Assembly: GCA_020720085.1 (NCBI GenBank)
Contig: DYPE01000010.1
Span: 1-42,429 of the forward strand
Origin: Dichelobacter nodosus
GTDB lineage: Bacteria > Pseudomonadota > Gammaproteobacteria > Beggiatoales > Beggiatoaceae
Length of the DNA stretch: 42,429 bases
Reading direction: 5' to 3'
Below the pieces are notes generated by a model. It saw only the letters and a list, made by a program, of their open reading frames with translations. It searched no databases and was not told the origin of the DNA. Below are positions 32,401-40,334 of this stretch, one piece after another; within the stretch, counting starts at the first letter, position 1, and each line of letters starts with the position of its first letter. Made by a program: the position numbers and the translations under genes.

Positions 32401-33029
32401 CTGCGCATGTAATCGTTCAGGCGGAAGGTCTTAAAGGCAATGCCGGCCTGCTCCAGTTCAAAAGGCTCGTTGGTGATGAACGCCGCCATCGCGTCCACTT
32501 CGCCGCGCAAAAACGGCCCGGCATCAAAGGTATGCGGGAGAATCTCGACATTCTGACCGGCTTGCAAGCCCTCGATCTCGAACGCCAGCTTAAACAGCGG
32601 CGAAGCCAGATCGCTGTCTGCTGCCATCAATCGCTTGCCGCGCAGTTCCGCCAGGCTGCGAATGCCGGGGCGGGTCAGAATCACCAGCGGCATTTGCTTG
32701 AAATAATTTGCCAGCAATATTACTGGCTTGCCCTCAAGCCGCGCCTGGAGGATGCCGCTGTGGGAAATCCCGTATTGCGCTCGGCCCGACAACACCTCCT
32801 CAACAATGTTCATGCCTTCCTGATATTCGCGCAATTCTACTTGCAGGCCGCGCCGGGCGTAAAACCCTTGGGCAATCGCGGCGTAATAACCCGCGAATTC
32901 AAACTGGTGCTTCCACGCCAGTTGCACGGTGATATGGCGCAATGTCTGCTCATGCGCCCACGCCGCCACGGGCCAGCCCAGCAGCAGGAGCAGGTAAAGC
33001 CAGGGGAACAGTGTTTTTCTCAGTGCCAT
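29430..33029 (-). CDS. Hybrid histidine kinase with NMT1-like and SBP_bac_3 sensor domains
   Basis: A 1199-residue membrane sensor. A signal peptide (about 1-25, ending AWAHE) precedes an NMT1/THI5-type binding domain (about 32-260; LAWKHQFEFAGYYAAIAQGF) and a family-3 solute-binding domain (about 345-565; LRYCFSPVWRPYDYW), so two periplasmic ligand sites in tandem. A transmembrane helix (about 575-592) leads to a PAS domain (about 612-725), a HisKA domain (NMSHELRTPLNAVLGFAQIF, His754), an ATPase domain (LRQILINLLGNAIKF, VADSGIGIAE, GTGLGLAI) and a receiver (LLVADD, Asp1043 in MDLRMPEMDGL, AKP lysine). A helical C-terminal extension of about 75 residues follows. The layout resembles BvgS-type sensors. 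Codon use is richer in G and C than the flanking genes. NMT1-type domains often bind thiamine-precursor pyrimidines or related compounds, but the ligand here is unknown. No partner regulator is adjacent. Confidence 0.92.
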   Translation of the reverse strand: MALRKTLFPWLYLLLLLGWPVAAWAHEQTLRHITVQLAWKHQFEFAGYYAAIAQGFYARRGLQVELREYQEGMNIVEEVLSGRAQYGISHSGILQARLEGKPVILLANYFKQMPLVILTRPGIRSLAELRGKRLMAADSDLASPLFKLAFEIEGLQAGQNVEILPHTFDAGPFLRGEVDAMAAFITNEPFELEQAGIAFKTFRLNDYMRSLADLYLFTSEQQATQYARQTQDLIEASNEGWRYALAHKEEIVELILARYSQRKSREALLYEAEKTHDMILPLPLPIGGMFQDMIEDAGRLIMRQQGFADKGYLKGFLFDFSVQTRPIELTPEERAWLAEHRTLRYCFSPVWRPYDYWENSQHQGMFKDYLALFAHKLGVTFVPVPTLEPQNPGRGWKKALEFAKERRCDLISGAVYTPERETYLSFTRPYLNIAQVLIAKSDKPFVSGLGAIADQVIAVPPGTALEATLRRDFPEMKVIAVDTDRIADALDKGEAYAFIASLEHAALWMNERLHNYKIIGKLDYPYPVSVAVRNDWPELTGILDKAVASLTQTEHNEIQRKWTTLTLEEKMDYRRLWQVAGAALLILGLMLYWNRKLALAREQLCRSHDELRHYFDQPLVGMLTARHDKTTLHVNQRFCDMVGYTPAEMRALDWGKITHPDDFAENQNYLEQAIRGEIDSYQMEKRYIHKAGHIVYIHLATTCVRDAQGKPDFFIGMMIDISARKQAEQALIQARDAAEAANRAKSTFLANMSHELRTPLNAVLGFAQIFSQDAKLSAAQRRQAQSIERGGEYLLALINDILDLSKIEAGYLELFPETWHTAVFFQEITQMFQARTDQKNLLFRFESRGPLPDTLYCDHKRLRQILINLLGNAIKFTERGGVVLRAAFEAGRLRLEVADSGIGIAEQDLEKVFAPFQQVGAEQYKAQGTGLGLAITRRLVDGMGGSLTVSSLPGQGSTFCVDIPADSCPGGALSPADWTTITGYYRLAGNGPLRLLVADDLADNRLVLRGLLEPLGFEVEEAENGRQCLTIAQIWRPDAVFMDLRMPEMDGLEAARCLRALPEMRAVSVIVISAAAFAEDRAHSRAAGCDAHLAKPVHLGELLETLGRLLPLAWEHEGATVAPTQPAQETLECLPPEHSERFLRLVDSGDITGMEKFAEELKQANACPALAKKIATLAEDFDIAALNRLAAGVWAREQA

Positions 33030-33215
33030 ATTGGGGTATTTATGAAGAATGCGCGAAAGGGCGCGGGGGGCTGGTCACGCCGTTGGTTCCTCCAGCCGCA
33101 GCGCGCATGATTATACTGGATATTCCCGCCAGCGTTATCGCAGAGAGCAGCCCATGCGCAGCCATTTTAAGAAAACGGGGATTAGTTTATCAATTACTTA
33201 TTTTTGGTCATATTT

Positions 33216-33635
33216 TTAACATTGCTCCCAAGGCAGTTGGTGAAAGCGCCAGCCGCCGCGTGTGCCGCGATGGTGATGCTCATCCAGCGCGCCTTCAAAT
33301 CCTTCCAATACGTTGTACACTTGTGTAAAACCCGCTGCCAGCAACACTTTGCCGGCCTCTAACGAGCGCACGCCGCTGCGGCAGATGAGCACAATGGGCA
33401 AATCATGCACTGTGGTTTCGCCCGCTTTAGCCACTGCGTGGCGGGCGATGTCTTCTGCAAAATGCGGGTTGATTTCCCAATCAGGTTCGTCCACCCAGGC
33501 GATGTTGGCAGCGCCGATGGGGTGGCCGACAAACAAAAATTCCATGGAAGAGCGTACATCGGCAAATAGCGCGTGCGGGTTGTTGCGTACAAATTCAGCA
33601 GCTTGGGTTGGCGATAAGGACTGCACTTCAGTCAT
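33216..33635 (-). CDS. Rhodanese-like domain protein
   Basis: A 139-residue single-domain cytoplasmic rhodanese. The fold signatures are LFADVRSSMEF (CH2A region), VGHPIGAANIAW and the active-site loop CRSGVRS with the persulfide-forming cysteine, followed by AGKVLLAAGFTQVYNVLEGF. Such proteins carry sulfane sulfur between donors and acceptors; a role in sulfur oxidation or tRNA thiolation is possible but not shown. GGGAGA precedes the ATG at 33635. The gene is divergent from the cupin gene across a 142-base gap. The 186-base gap on its other side, before the large kinase, holds no recognisable gene. Confidence 0.88.
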   Translation of the reverse strand: MTEVQSLSPTQAAEFVRNNPHALFADVRSSMEFLFVGHPIGAANIAWVDEPDWEINPHFAEDIARHAVAKAGETTVHDLPIVLICRSGVRSLEAGKVLLAAGFTQVYNVLEGFEGALDEHHHRGTRGGWRFHQLPWEQC

Positions 33636-33777
33636 GGCGGTTCTCCCTAGTAAACGATAAAAATAGTGAAATTTTTTAAAGCACTTGTTGGCGCAAGCTC
33701 CGCATCATGCAACAATTACATCCTCAATACAACGCGGCTCCGCCGGGTTGGTTATGGCAATCATTAAGGAGAAGATA

Positions 33778-34053
33778 ATGCAGCAAATTTTAGTGGAGCA
33801 TCATCCCAGCGCGGCTAAGCTGGAAGTGCTGGGCGTTTTTGATTGGCCGGTGTGGACGCACGAGACTGCGCGTTTTCCGTGGACGTATGATCAACGCGAG
33901 ACTTGCTATTTGTTAGACGGTGAAGTGGTGGTGACGCCGCAAGGCGGCGAAGCTGTGGTACTCCAAGCGGGCGACTGGGTGGTATTCCCAGCGGGGTTGT
34001 CGTGCGAGTGGGATATTCGCACAACAGTAAAAAAACACTACTCTTTCGGGTAA
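33778..34053 (+). CDS. Small cupin-domain protein (cupin_3/DUF861-like)
   Basis: A 91-residue single-domain cupin. RFPWTYDQRETCYLLDGEVV followed by VVLQAGDWVVFPAGLSCEWD has the spacing of the two cupin motifs, with a Glu and aromatic-rich pocket. Members are found as small enzymes or binding proteins such as (S)-ureidoglycine aminohydrolase-like or EutQ-like folds; no substrate can be named. AGGAG six bases upstream supports the ATG at 33778. pheA starts seven bases after its stop, so the two are probably co-transcribed. Confidence 0.85.
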   Translation: MQQILVEHHPSAAKLEVLGVFDWPVWTHETARFPWTYDQRETCYLLDGEVVVTPQGGEAVVLQAGDWVVFPAGLSCEWDIRTTVKKHYSFG

Positions 34054-34060
34054 ATGCACC

Positions 34061-35152
34061 ATGTCGGCTCCCCTTTCTCTTGTCGCGTTACGCGAGCGCA
34101 TCGACAGTGTAGATGCGCAACTGCAAGCTTTGATGAGTCAGCGTGCGGCGTTGGCGCAGGAAGTCGCTGTTGCTAAACGCGCCGTTGAGTCGAATCCGCA
34201 ATTCTATCGCCCGGAGCGCGAGGCCGAAGTGTTGCGCCAAGTGGCTGCGCGTAACACTGGGCCTTTGCCGGATGAGGCGCTACAACGGATTTTTCAGGAA
34301 ATTATGTCCGCTTGTCTGGCGTTGCAATATCCGCCTAAAGTGGCGTTTCTCGGCCCTGCGGGCACTTACTCGCAGGCCGCCGCGCTACGCCAGTTTGGTC
34401 ATGGTGCGCAGTTTTTGTCCATGCAAACCTTAGATGAAATATTCCGCGAAACCGCAGCGGGCAATGCGCAGTATGGTGTGGTACCCATTGAAAATTCAAC
34501 AGAAGGCGGCGTGGGCCAAACCATGACGTTGCTTACGCATACTGCGTTGGTAATCTGTGCAGAAGTGGAGTTGGGCATTCATCACAATTTATTGTCCAAC
34601 GCCGGTCAGATTAGCCGCATTGAAAAAATTTACGCACACGCGCAATCCCTCGGGCAATGCCGCATGTGGCTGGACACGCATTTGCCTGGCGTGCCGCGTT
34701 TGGCGCTGGAAAGCAATGCCAGGGCCGCCGCACACGCGGCAGCAGAGCCTGGGGCCGCTGCCATTGCGGGCGCAACTGCGGCGGAACTCTATGGCTTGGA
34801 AATTCTGGCAGCACGCATTGAGGATCAGCCTGACAACACTACGCGCTTTGTGGTGTTGGGTAAACAGCCAACGCCCCCCACGGGCCGCGATAAAACTTCT
34901 TTGTTGCTGTCCATGCCCAACTGCCCTGGCGCGCTGTACCGTATGCTGCTGCCCTTTGCCGAACGCAACATTAATCTAACCCGCATTGAGTCGCGCCCTT
35001 CACACGAGGAATTGTGGGATTATGTGTTTTTTTTGGATATGGAAGGGCATTGGCAAGAAGAGCGCCTGCAACAGGCAGCGGAAACCTTGCGCAGTCTGGG
35101 CGTAGTGGTGCGGCATTTAGGCTCTTATCCAGCCGCTCGCGTGTCGGATTGA
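34061..35152 (+). CDS. pheA: Bifunctional chorismate mutase/prephenate dehydratase (P-protein)
   Basis: A 363-residue cytoplasmic enzyme that converts chorismate to prephenate and then phenylpyruvate for phenylalanine synthesis. An AroQ-type chorismate mutase domain (about 1-92; LRERIDSVDAQLQALMSQRA) is followed by the prephenate dehydratase domain (about 95-270; VAFLGPAGTYSQAAA, PIENSTEGGVG, and a TRFVVLG motif). The C-terminal ACT domain (about 275-355; SMPNCPGALYRMLLPFAERN, TRIESRP) mediates feedback inhibition by phenylalanine. The length and domain order are standard. It sits directly behind the cupin gene and converges on the actin-like gene. Confidence 0.96.
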   Translation: MSAPLSLVALRERIDSVDAQLQALMSQRAALAQEVAVAKRAVESNPQFYRPEREAEVLRQVAARNTGPLPDEALQRIFQEIMSACLALQYPPKVAFLGPAGTYSQAAALRQFGHGAQFLSMQTLDEIFRETAAGNAQYGVVPIENSTEGGVGQTMTLLTHTALVICAEVELGIHHNLLSNAGQISRIEKIYAHAQSLGQCRMWLDTHLPGVPRLALESNARAAAHAAAEPGAAAIAGATAAELYGLEILAARIEDQPDNTTRFVVLGKQPTPPTGRDKTSLLLSMPNCPGALYRMLLPFAERNINLTRIESRPSHEELWDYVFFLDMEGHWQEERLQQAAETLRSLGVVVRHLGSYPAARVSD

Positions 35153-35173
35153 ATCCACCCCCCATGCCAACCA

Positions 35174-35200
35174 GGCGTGTCAACCGTGCGTTGACACGCC
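35174..35200. terminator. Hairpin between pheA and the convergent actin-like gene
   Basis: GGCGTGTCAA (35174-35183) and TTGACACGCC (35191-35200) pair perfectly over 10 bp with a 7-base loop. It lies between two converging stop codons and probably serves both genes, though neither side has a strong U-tract. Confidence 0.6.
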
Positions 35201-35216
35201 AAAAGGGCGGGTGGGG

Positions 35217-36224
35217 TTACAGTTGTTCCCAGTATTCGTCTGGCATGTCTGCGCACATTTTTAGTGCGCCCATGCTGCCGCAAAATTCTGCATCGTCCAC
35301 ACATACCGCACGGCCCCCGCCATATGCGGCCAGACTTTTTTCAATTGCGCGGTCTATGCCCTTTAAGCGCGAGCCGCCGCCAGCAATCAGAATGTGGTTG
35401 CGCAGTTGTTCTTGAAAATCAGGATCAAAGCTGCCAACCAATTCTTGTATGGCTTGGCTGATGGGCTGGGTCAGTTTGAGGCAAGAGACGCGCAGAATTT
35501 CGGTAATGTCATATTCTGCGGGCACTCCTTTGGTGGTCAGTGTGACTGTAACCGGTTCAGCAACATCATGGACATAGCCATATTTCTCTTTGATGCGCTT
35601 GATTATTTGTGGTGTCAGTTGCACGTGCGGGTATGCGGTCAAAATAGCCTGGGTGAGTTCTGCATCTAAAAAATTCCCTGCTGTGGTCAAGGTGATTTGG
35701 TCAGCCTCTTCGCCGAACGAACCGTGCATACGGCACAAATCCGTAGTGCCCGCGCCAATATCGACAATCAAGCATTCATCAAAACGATCCAAGGCATAGG
35801 CCACGGCGAATGCCTCGCTAACAATCAATAGTTTATCTACCAGCGGTTGGGCGGCTTGCAACAGGATTTTTTTGCTGTTAATACTCGCTTGCGCGGGCAC
35901 GCCAATGGCCGCAAAAACTGCGTCTCCCTCGCGCCGTTCTGGTAGGGATTGCTCAATAAGGTGGCGCAGAATCAGCCGCGTGCTTTCTACCGCACGCGGC
36001 GTTTCGCGGATGACGCCATCTGCCAATGGCCATTCCAGGTCTAATGCTAAGCGGTTAGTTAACGCTTCTTCACCCAGCAAATATTCTTTGCCAAAACGTT
36101 TTTTGGCAATTAAATCTTTACTGTATCCCACACAGGACAACATACTGAGGCGTTTGCCCGTGGATGTGGCAATGGTGGAGCGGCTTGTACCAAGGTCAAT
36201 GCCAGCGTGAAAGGTCGTGGCCAT
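35217..36224 (-). CDS. MamK-like bacterial actin
   Basis: A 335-residue actin/Hsp70-fold ATPase. It shows phosphate-1 AGIDLGTSRSTIAT (7-20), phosphate-2 LIVDIGAGTTDLC (152-164) and the adenosine motif ILIAGGGSRLKGI. Glu137 and Asp155 have the 18-residue spacing of the catalytic pair of MamK from magnetotactic bacteria, and several stretches (SCVGYSKDLIA, LADGVIRE, VSEAFAVAYALD, QITLTTAGNFLDAEL, the terminal MPDEYWEQL) recall MamK more than MreB or ParM. MamK filaments position magnetosomes. No other magnetosome gene is visible here, so the cargo is unknown. GGAGGA six bases before the ATG supports the start. Upstream on the same strand is a small membrane coiled-coil protein that is a natural candidate partner (inference). 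Confidence 0.85.
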   Translation of the reverse strand: MATTFHAGIDLGTSRSTIATSTGKRLSMLSCVGYSKDLIAKKRFGKEYLLGEEALTNRLALDLEWPLADGVIRETPRAVESTRLILRHLIEQSLPERREGDAVFAAIGVPAQASINSKKILLQAAQPLVDKLLIVSEAFAVAYALDRFDECLIVDIGAGTTDLCRMHGSFGEEADQITLTTAGNFLDAELTQAILTAYPHVQLTPQIIKRIKEKYGYVHDVAEPVTVTLTTKGVPAEYDITEILRVSCLKLTQPISQAIQELVGSFDPDFQEQLRNHILIAGGGSRLKGIDRAIEKSLAAYGGGRAVCVDDAEFCGSMGALKMCADMPDEYWEQL

Positions 36225-36284
36225 ATGGGTTCCTCCAATCCGGTCAAAATAGCAGTTAAGTGAATTTGTCGTGTGGCTGTGACA

Positions 36285-36303
36285 ACGCGGCTGTTGGCCG
36301 CGT
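36285..36303. promoter_or_regulatory. Intercistronic hairpin before the actin-like gene
   Basis: ACGCGGC (36285-36291) and GCCGCGT (36297-36303) pair over 7 bp with a 5-base loop in the 84-base gap between the coiled-coil gene and the actin-like gene. It may set relative expression or mRNA stability of the two genes. Confidence 0.4.
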
Positions 36304-36308
36304 ATATT

Positions 36309-36680
36309 TTAAGAGCGGCGTAATTTTAGATTGCTTTCCAACAATCGCCGCAATAAGGATACCTTGCCCGTGTCCACAGCGGTAGAATTTGGTGCAACGG
36401 CAGGCGAGGATTCCACCACGGGTAACTTTTGCATAGCCAATTGAAATTCTTGGCGTAAGCTGTGAAGTTCTGCCTGGTGTTTTTCGCGCAATTGCTCCAG
36501 CTCGGTTTCCATCTGTGCCAGCGCAACATCGCTAAGCGCGTCAGGATTGTCGAGTTTAGCGCGCAGGCGGCGGAGTTCGTTATCTAAGTACCCGCGTTCG
36601 GCGCGCAAATAGCCGGTTAGCGCCCCGACCAGGGCGCTGCCCGCCAACCACGGCAATGCGGGCACAATAGGAATAGGCAT
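36309..36680 (-). CDS. Small membrane-anchored coiled-coil protein
   Basis: A 123-residue protein of no family I recognise. A hydrophobic N-terminal stretch (IVPALPWLAGSALVGALTGY, about 4-23) could be one membrane anchor. It is followed by a strongly charged helical region (about 27-90; e.g. LRRLRAKLDNPDALSD, MQETELEQ-like heptads) predicted to form a coiled coil, then a Pro/Val/Ser linker and a basic C-terminus (LLRRLLESNLKLRRS). AGGAG eight bases upstream supports the ATG at 36680. It lies 14 bases downstream of the CNNM-type gene and 84 bases upstream of the MamK-like actin on the same strand. It may tether actin filaments to the membrane (inference). Confidence 0.7.
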   Translation of the reverse strand: MPIPIVPALPWLAGSALVGALTGYLRAERGYLDNELRRLRAKLDNPDALSDVALAQMETELEQLREKHQAELHSLRQEFQLAMQKLPVVESSPAVAPNSTAVDTGKVSLLRRLLESNLKLRRS

Positions 36681-36694
36681 TCGGTGTTCTCCTT

Positions 36695-38002
36695 TCAGTC
36701 TTTTTTCAGCGGGATTCGCCCTGGCCAGGGCGGTTGTGCGCTGGTGGGTAAATATTGTGCCAAAATACGCACCAGTTTAATGGATTTTCCAGAAAGTTGA
36801 ACCAATTCCATGGGAATACCCGCAATACGCACGCTGGTTGGGGCGTCAGGAATGGCTTCCAAATATTCCAGCAGCAAGCCATTGAGCGTCTTGGGGCCGG
36901 AAGTGGGTAAATTAATATGCAAGGCTTTATTCAAATCACGCACCGTAATGCTACTATCAAGCAACACATTGCCCATTTCATCATGAAAAATTTCTTGATC
37001 AAACGCATCCGGGCTGGTGGTGAATTGGCCGACAATTTCTTCCAAAATGTCTTCCAGCGTGGCCAATCCCAGAATATCGCCATACTCATTCACCACCATA
37101 CCAATGCGGCGATGGTGTTTTTGAAAGTTAAGCAAAACCACGCTCAGTGGCGTGCCTTCAGGAATGTAATACATCTCGCGCGCTGTCGCGCGTAGCGTTT
37201 CCTTTGAAAAATGGTCTTGCTGAAATAACGGAATCAGTTTGCGTACATGGACAATCCCTACAATATTATCAATACTCCCCTGATACAACGGCAAACGGGT
37301 GTGGTGGGTATAGCTAATGGTTTCGACAATGGCTTGTAGCGGTTCGTTGAGATCAATGCCACTGATGTCCGCACGCGGCACCATGATGTCTTCTACAGTC
37401 ACGTTTTCCAAATCCAGAATGCTGACCAGCATATCGCGGTGCTGGTTAGACATACGGTTGCCGGATTCATATAGCATGGTGCGCAATTCGTCCAAACTGA
37501 GATGATGATGGTGGTCATTGCCGTGCACACGGATGCCGAAAAGCGCCAATAAACCATTGCCCGCTAAATTAGTGACATACACCAGTGGGCCGAGCAGTAT
37601 AAGCAAGGGGCGGATGACACGCGATGCTGGGTAGGCGATGGCTTCCGGGTATAGGGCAGCCAAAGTTTTTGGGGTAATCTCGCTGAAAATCAACACAATA
37701 AATGTCGTTGCCAATGCGGCCACCGCAATGCCCGCATCGCCTAAAAATTGAATGGTCAATACCGTGGCCAGCGACGAGGCCAGGGTATTGGCAAAATTAT
37801 TTCCCAATAAAATTACGCTAATCAAACGATCCGGGCGTTCTAGTAATTGCAGCAATGACCGAGCAGAAGGGTCTTCCTTGGCTCTGTGCCGTAGCCGCAA
37901 GCGGTTGATGGCCATCATAGAGGTTTCCGATGCGGAAAAAAACGCCGACATTATCAGCATAAGCACTAATAGCAACAGTAACATACCGCTATGCGGGTCC
38001 AC
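36695..38002 (-). CDS. CNNM/CorC-family membrane protein with CBS domains (YfjD/CorB-like)
   Basis: A 435-residue inner-membrane protein. The N-terminal DUF21/CNNM domain (about 1-185) has four hydrophobic segments and the SAFFSASETSMMAINRLRL motif. A CBS pair (about 205-330; VTVEDIMVPRADISGIDLNE, VVNEYGDILGLATLEDILEE) and a C-terminal CorC_HlyC domain (about 345-425) follow. The family is linked to Mg2+ and Co2+ export or resistance; older annotations call it hemolysin-like. The start is a GTG at 38002 behind GGAGGAGG (spacing about 12); no ATG gives a better N-terminus. The coiled-coil and MamK-like genes follow on the same strand, so the three may form one operon. Confidence 0.92.
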   Translation of the reverse strand: MDPHSGMLLLLLVLMLIMSAFFSASETSMMAINRLRLRHRAKEDPSARSLLQLLERPDRLISVILLGNNFANTLASSLATVLTIQFLGDAGIAVAALATTFIVLIFSEITPKTLAALYPEAIAYPASRVIRPLLILLGPLVYVTNLAGNGLLALFGIRVHGNDHHHHLSLDELRTMLYESGNRMSNQHRDMLVSILDLENVTVEDIMVPRADISGIDLNEPLQAIVETISYTHHTRLPLYQGSIDNIVGIVHVRKLIPLFQQDHFSKETLRATAREMYYIPEGTPLSVVLLNFQKHHRRIGMVVNEYGDILGLATLEDILEEIVGQFTTSPDAFDQEIFHDEMGNVLLDSSITVRDLNKALHINLPTSGPKTLNGLLLEYLEAIPDAPTSVRIAGIPMELVQLSGKSIKLVRILAQYLPTSAQPPWPGRIPLKKD

Positions 38003-38090
38003 GGGAATTTATAGCCTCCTCCAAGTGAGAAACAAAAAGTGCGCAACCACCCACAGTAGGCGCACGCGAAAATATCAAGATAACACAATG

Positions 38091-38116
38091 CCGTGCCCCG
38101 CCGCCATGGGGCACGG
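38091..38116 (-). terminator. Stem-loop after phoD
   Basis: CCGTGCCCC (38091-38099) and GGGGCACGG (38108-38116) form a perfect 9-bp stem with an 8-base loop, 15 bases beyond the phoD stop. On the minus strand it is followed by a T-rich but interrupted tract (CATTGTGTTAT). Confidence 0.6.
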
Positions 38117-38130
38117 TGCGCCAACGACGC

Positions 38131-40323
38131 TTACGCCGGTGTCAGTTGCCCGCCTTTGGCCAGGACAAAGCGATGCTTCGTGCTGGTGATGGCTTGCGGT
38201 GTTACTTCCTGATTAACCAATGCACTGTCTAACAAATGATAGTCCGCTGTGACCTGCTGGCCGTCCACGTGCAGCAGAATAAAGCCATGCTTGCCAGTGG
38301 CTGCGAATTTCAGCGGGCTGAATGCGCTTTGCAACACTGCGTCCAAATTGGGCACGAGCTGCGTTGCCAAGCCTTGCTGCTGTTCTGCGCTAAAGCTCGC
38401 ACCCACAACATTCAGCGCTTGCGCTACGAAGTTTTGGAAGGTTTCCGACGACACGGCTGGGCCGGTGAAATCCACCACGCCGCTGTGGTCGCATACAAAC
38501 GCGGCATGAATGTCGCCAGCGAAAATAAAGGTATTGCCGCGCCGTTTTAACAGCTCCAGCAACTGCTTGCGGCGATTGGGGAAGCCATCCCAGTGGTCAG
38601 CGTTCAGGTAAAACGCGGTGCGGAATTCGGCGGGCAAGCCGGTTTGCTGGGTAAAATCCAAAATGAGCGAGGCAGTGGATACTGACGAACCTAAGCCGAT
38701 AAACGTGGCGTTGGACAAGCTGATTTGGGTTTCTAGCCATTTTTGCTGCGCATCGCCAAAAACATTTTCTGGCGTTTTGCCCTGCATCATGTCCATCAGG
38801 TAGCGATAGCCAGCGTACAAATCAAAACTGGCTTTGACCACGCCATAACGCGCGCCATACGCCGTAAAAAATGATTGTTTGCCAAAGTGCATATACGCCA
38901 AGCCGCGCTCCAGCGTGCTTTCCGTGGCGGCGTCAATCAGCGGCATGGCTTGGCCACTCACCAGCCCGGCTTGCAGCGCTTGGTTGTATTGCGTGGCCAA
39001 TTGGTTAAATACCAACACACTGATTTTTCCAGATAAATCACTGTAGGCTTTAACAGAAGGCGCATCAGTAGCCCCCGCGCTGGTATAGGCTTGCGTCAAA
39101 ATCAGCGTCAATCCGGTGAGGTATTTATTCCATGCCGGACTGAGCAAATCGACATACGCGCCAAACGCCGCCTTGCGGCTTTCGTACAGCGCCGCGCCCT
39201 GGCCTGGCGCTTGCGCTTCAAATACTTGCATCAGTGCCGCCTTGTCCATCACCACCCGGCCAGGAAATGCGTCTTCAGGGATGAGGTGATCCGGGCGGAA
39301 ACTGCGGTAATCGGTGAGCAACAGGTGCAAATGGCGGCCAAAACGCAAATCGCGGTACAGTTTGGTGTTGGGATATAACGCCGCACGCTCTGGGAAGAAA
39401 TTGTGGACATCGCGCGAATGCTCATCATCCACGGGCATGTATTCAAAAAACACCTGCTCGGCGTTGAGACGGCGTTCTTTTTGCTCCTCCGAGCGTTTGC
39501 CATCGTGGTAGGTGGCAGTGGCACCATAACAATCATCAGAAAATTCATGATCATCCCAGATGGCGACAATGGGAAAACGCGCGTGCAGGTCTTGCAGCGC
39601 CGCATCGGTGCGGTAGGTTTGGTAAATGTCGCGGTAATTGGACAAACTTTGCGCGGCAAAATAAGTTTGCCCGTCGCTGCCCAGCGCAATGGCTTCTCCC
39701 GGCTGGCTGAATTTTACTGCGCGCGTGGCACCGCTGCGCTGAAATTCGGGGTCGCCCGTGGTTTCATAAATGTAATCACCAACATAGGCAATAAAATCCG
39801 GCTCTGGTGTTTGTGCCAACAGCAGTTTTAAGCTGTTGTAATAACGACCAATATAATCCTGGCACGACAGCACTGCAAAACGCGCCGCCACATCAGCATC
39901 GGCTGCGGGCGCGGTTTTGCAACGCCCGGTGCGCGACCAATAGCCATTGCTGCCCACCACATAAATAAATCGGTAATAATAAAATTGTCCTGGCTCCAAG
40001 CCAGTGATTTTTACGCGCAAACAGTGATCGTGTGCCGCTTGCGCGCTGAGGGCCGCATCCGCCACCCCGTGCGTGAACGCGCTGTCCTTGGCCACTTGTA
40101 CGCGCACCGGCCAATCCCCGCTGCCTGCCTTCACCTTCGTCCATAAAATCATGCTATTGGCCCTGGGATCGCCCGAAGCCACGCCATGCGGAAAATAAGC
40201 CGCGCCCTCGCTCAAGGCGAGATCGCTGGCAGCGCTGTCACCATCGCCGCCGCAGCCGGTTAATCCTAACGAAACGGAAGCCGCACTGAGCACGGTAAGT
40301 TTTAGAAAATCACGGCGTTGCAT
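38131..40323 (-). CDS. phoD: PhoD-family alkaline phosphatase, Tat-exported lipoprotein
   Basis: A 730-residue secreted phosphodiesterase/phosphatase. The N-terminus MQRRDFLKLTVLSAASVSLG carries a twin-arginine motif and ends in a lipobox (LTGC, Cys about 24), so it is likely Tat-exported and lipid-anchored. A PhoD N-terminal fibronectin-like domain (about 45-145; FPHGVASGDPRANSMILWTK) precedes the metallophosphatase domain with SCQDYIGRYYN, FIAYVGDYIYETTGDPEF, IWDDHEFSDDCYG and FIFAGDIHAAFV, which supply the Fe/Ca-binding residues known for this family. It releases phosphate from organic phosphodiesters and teichoic-type substrates. AAGGAAA precedes the ATG at 40323. It follows the STAS-like gene by 11 bases, so they are likely co-transcribed. 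No clear Pho box was recognised. Confidence 0.92.
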   Translation of the reverse strand: MQRRDFLKLTVLSAASVSLGLTGCGGDGDSAASDLALSEGAAYFPHGVASGDPRANSMILWTKVKAGSGDWPVRVQVAKDSAFTHGVADAALSAQAAHDHCLRVKITGLEPGQFYYYRFIYVVGSNGYWSRTGRCKTAPAADADVAARFAVLSCQDYIGRYYNSLKLLLAQTPEPDFIAYVGDYIYETTGDPEFQRSGATRAVKFSQPGEAIALGSDGQTYFAAQSLSNYRDIYQTYRTDAALQDLHARFPIVAIWDDHEFSDDCYGATATYHDGKRSEEQKERRLNAEQVFFEYMPVDDEHSRDVHNFFPERAALYPNTKLYRDLRFGRHLHLLLTDYRSFRPDHLIPEDAFPGRVVMDKAALMQVFEAQAPGQGAALYESRKAAFGAYVDLLSPAWNKYLTGLTLILTQAYTSAGATDAPSVKAYSDLSGKISVLVFNQLATQYNQALQAGLVSGQAMPLIDAATESTLERGLAYMHFGKQSFFTAYGARYGVVKASFDLYAGYRYLMDMMQGKTPENVFGDAQQKWLETQISLSNATFIGLGSSVSTASLILDFTQQTGLPAEFRTAFYLNADHWDGFPNRRKQLLELLKRRGNTFIFAGDIHAAFVCDHSGVVDFTGPAVSSETFQNFVAQALNVVGASFSAEQQQGLATQLVPNLDAVLQSAFSPLKFAATGKHGFILLHVDGQQVTADYHLLDSALVNQEVTPQAITSTKHRFVLAKGGQLTPA

Positions 40324-40334
40324 AAAAATTTCCT

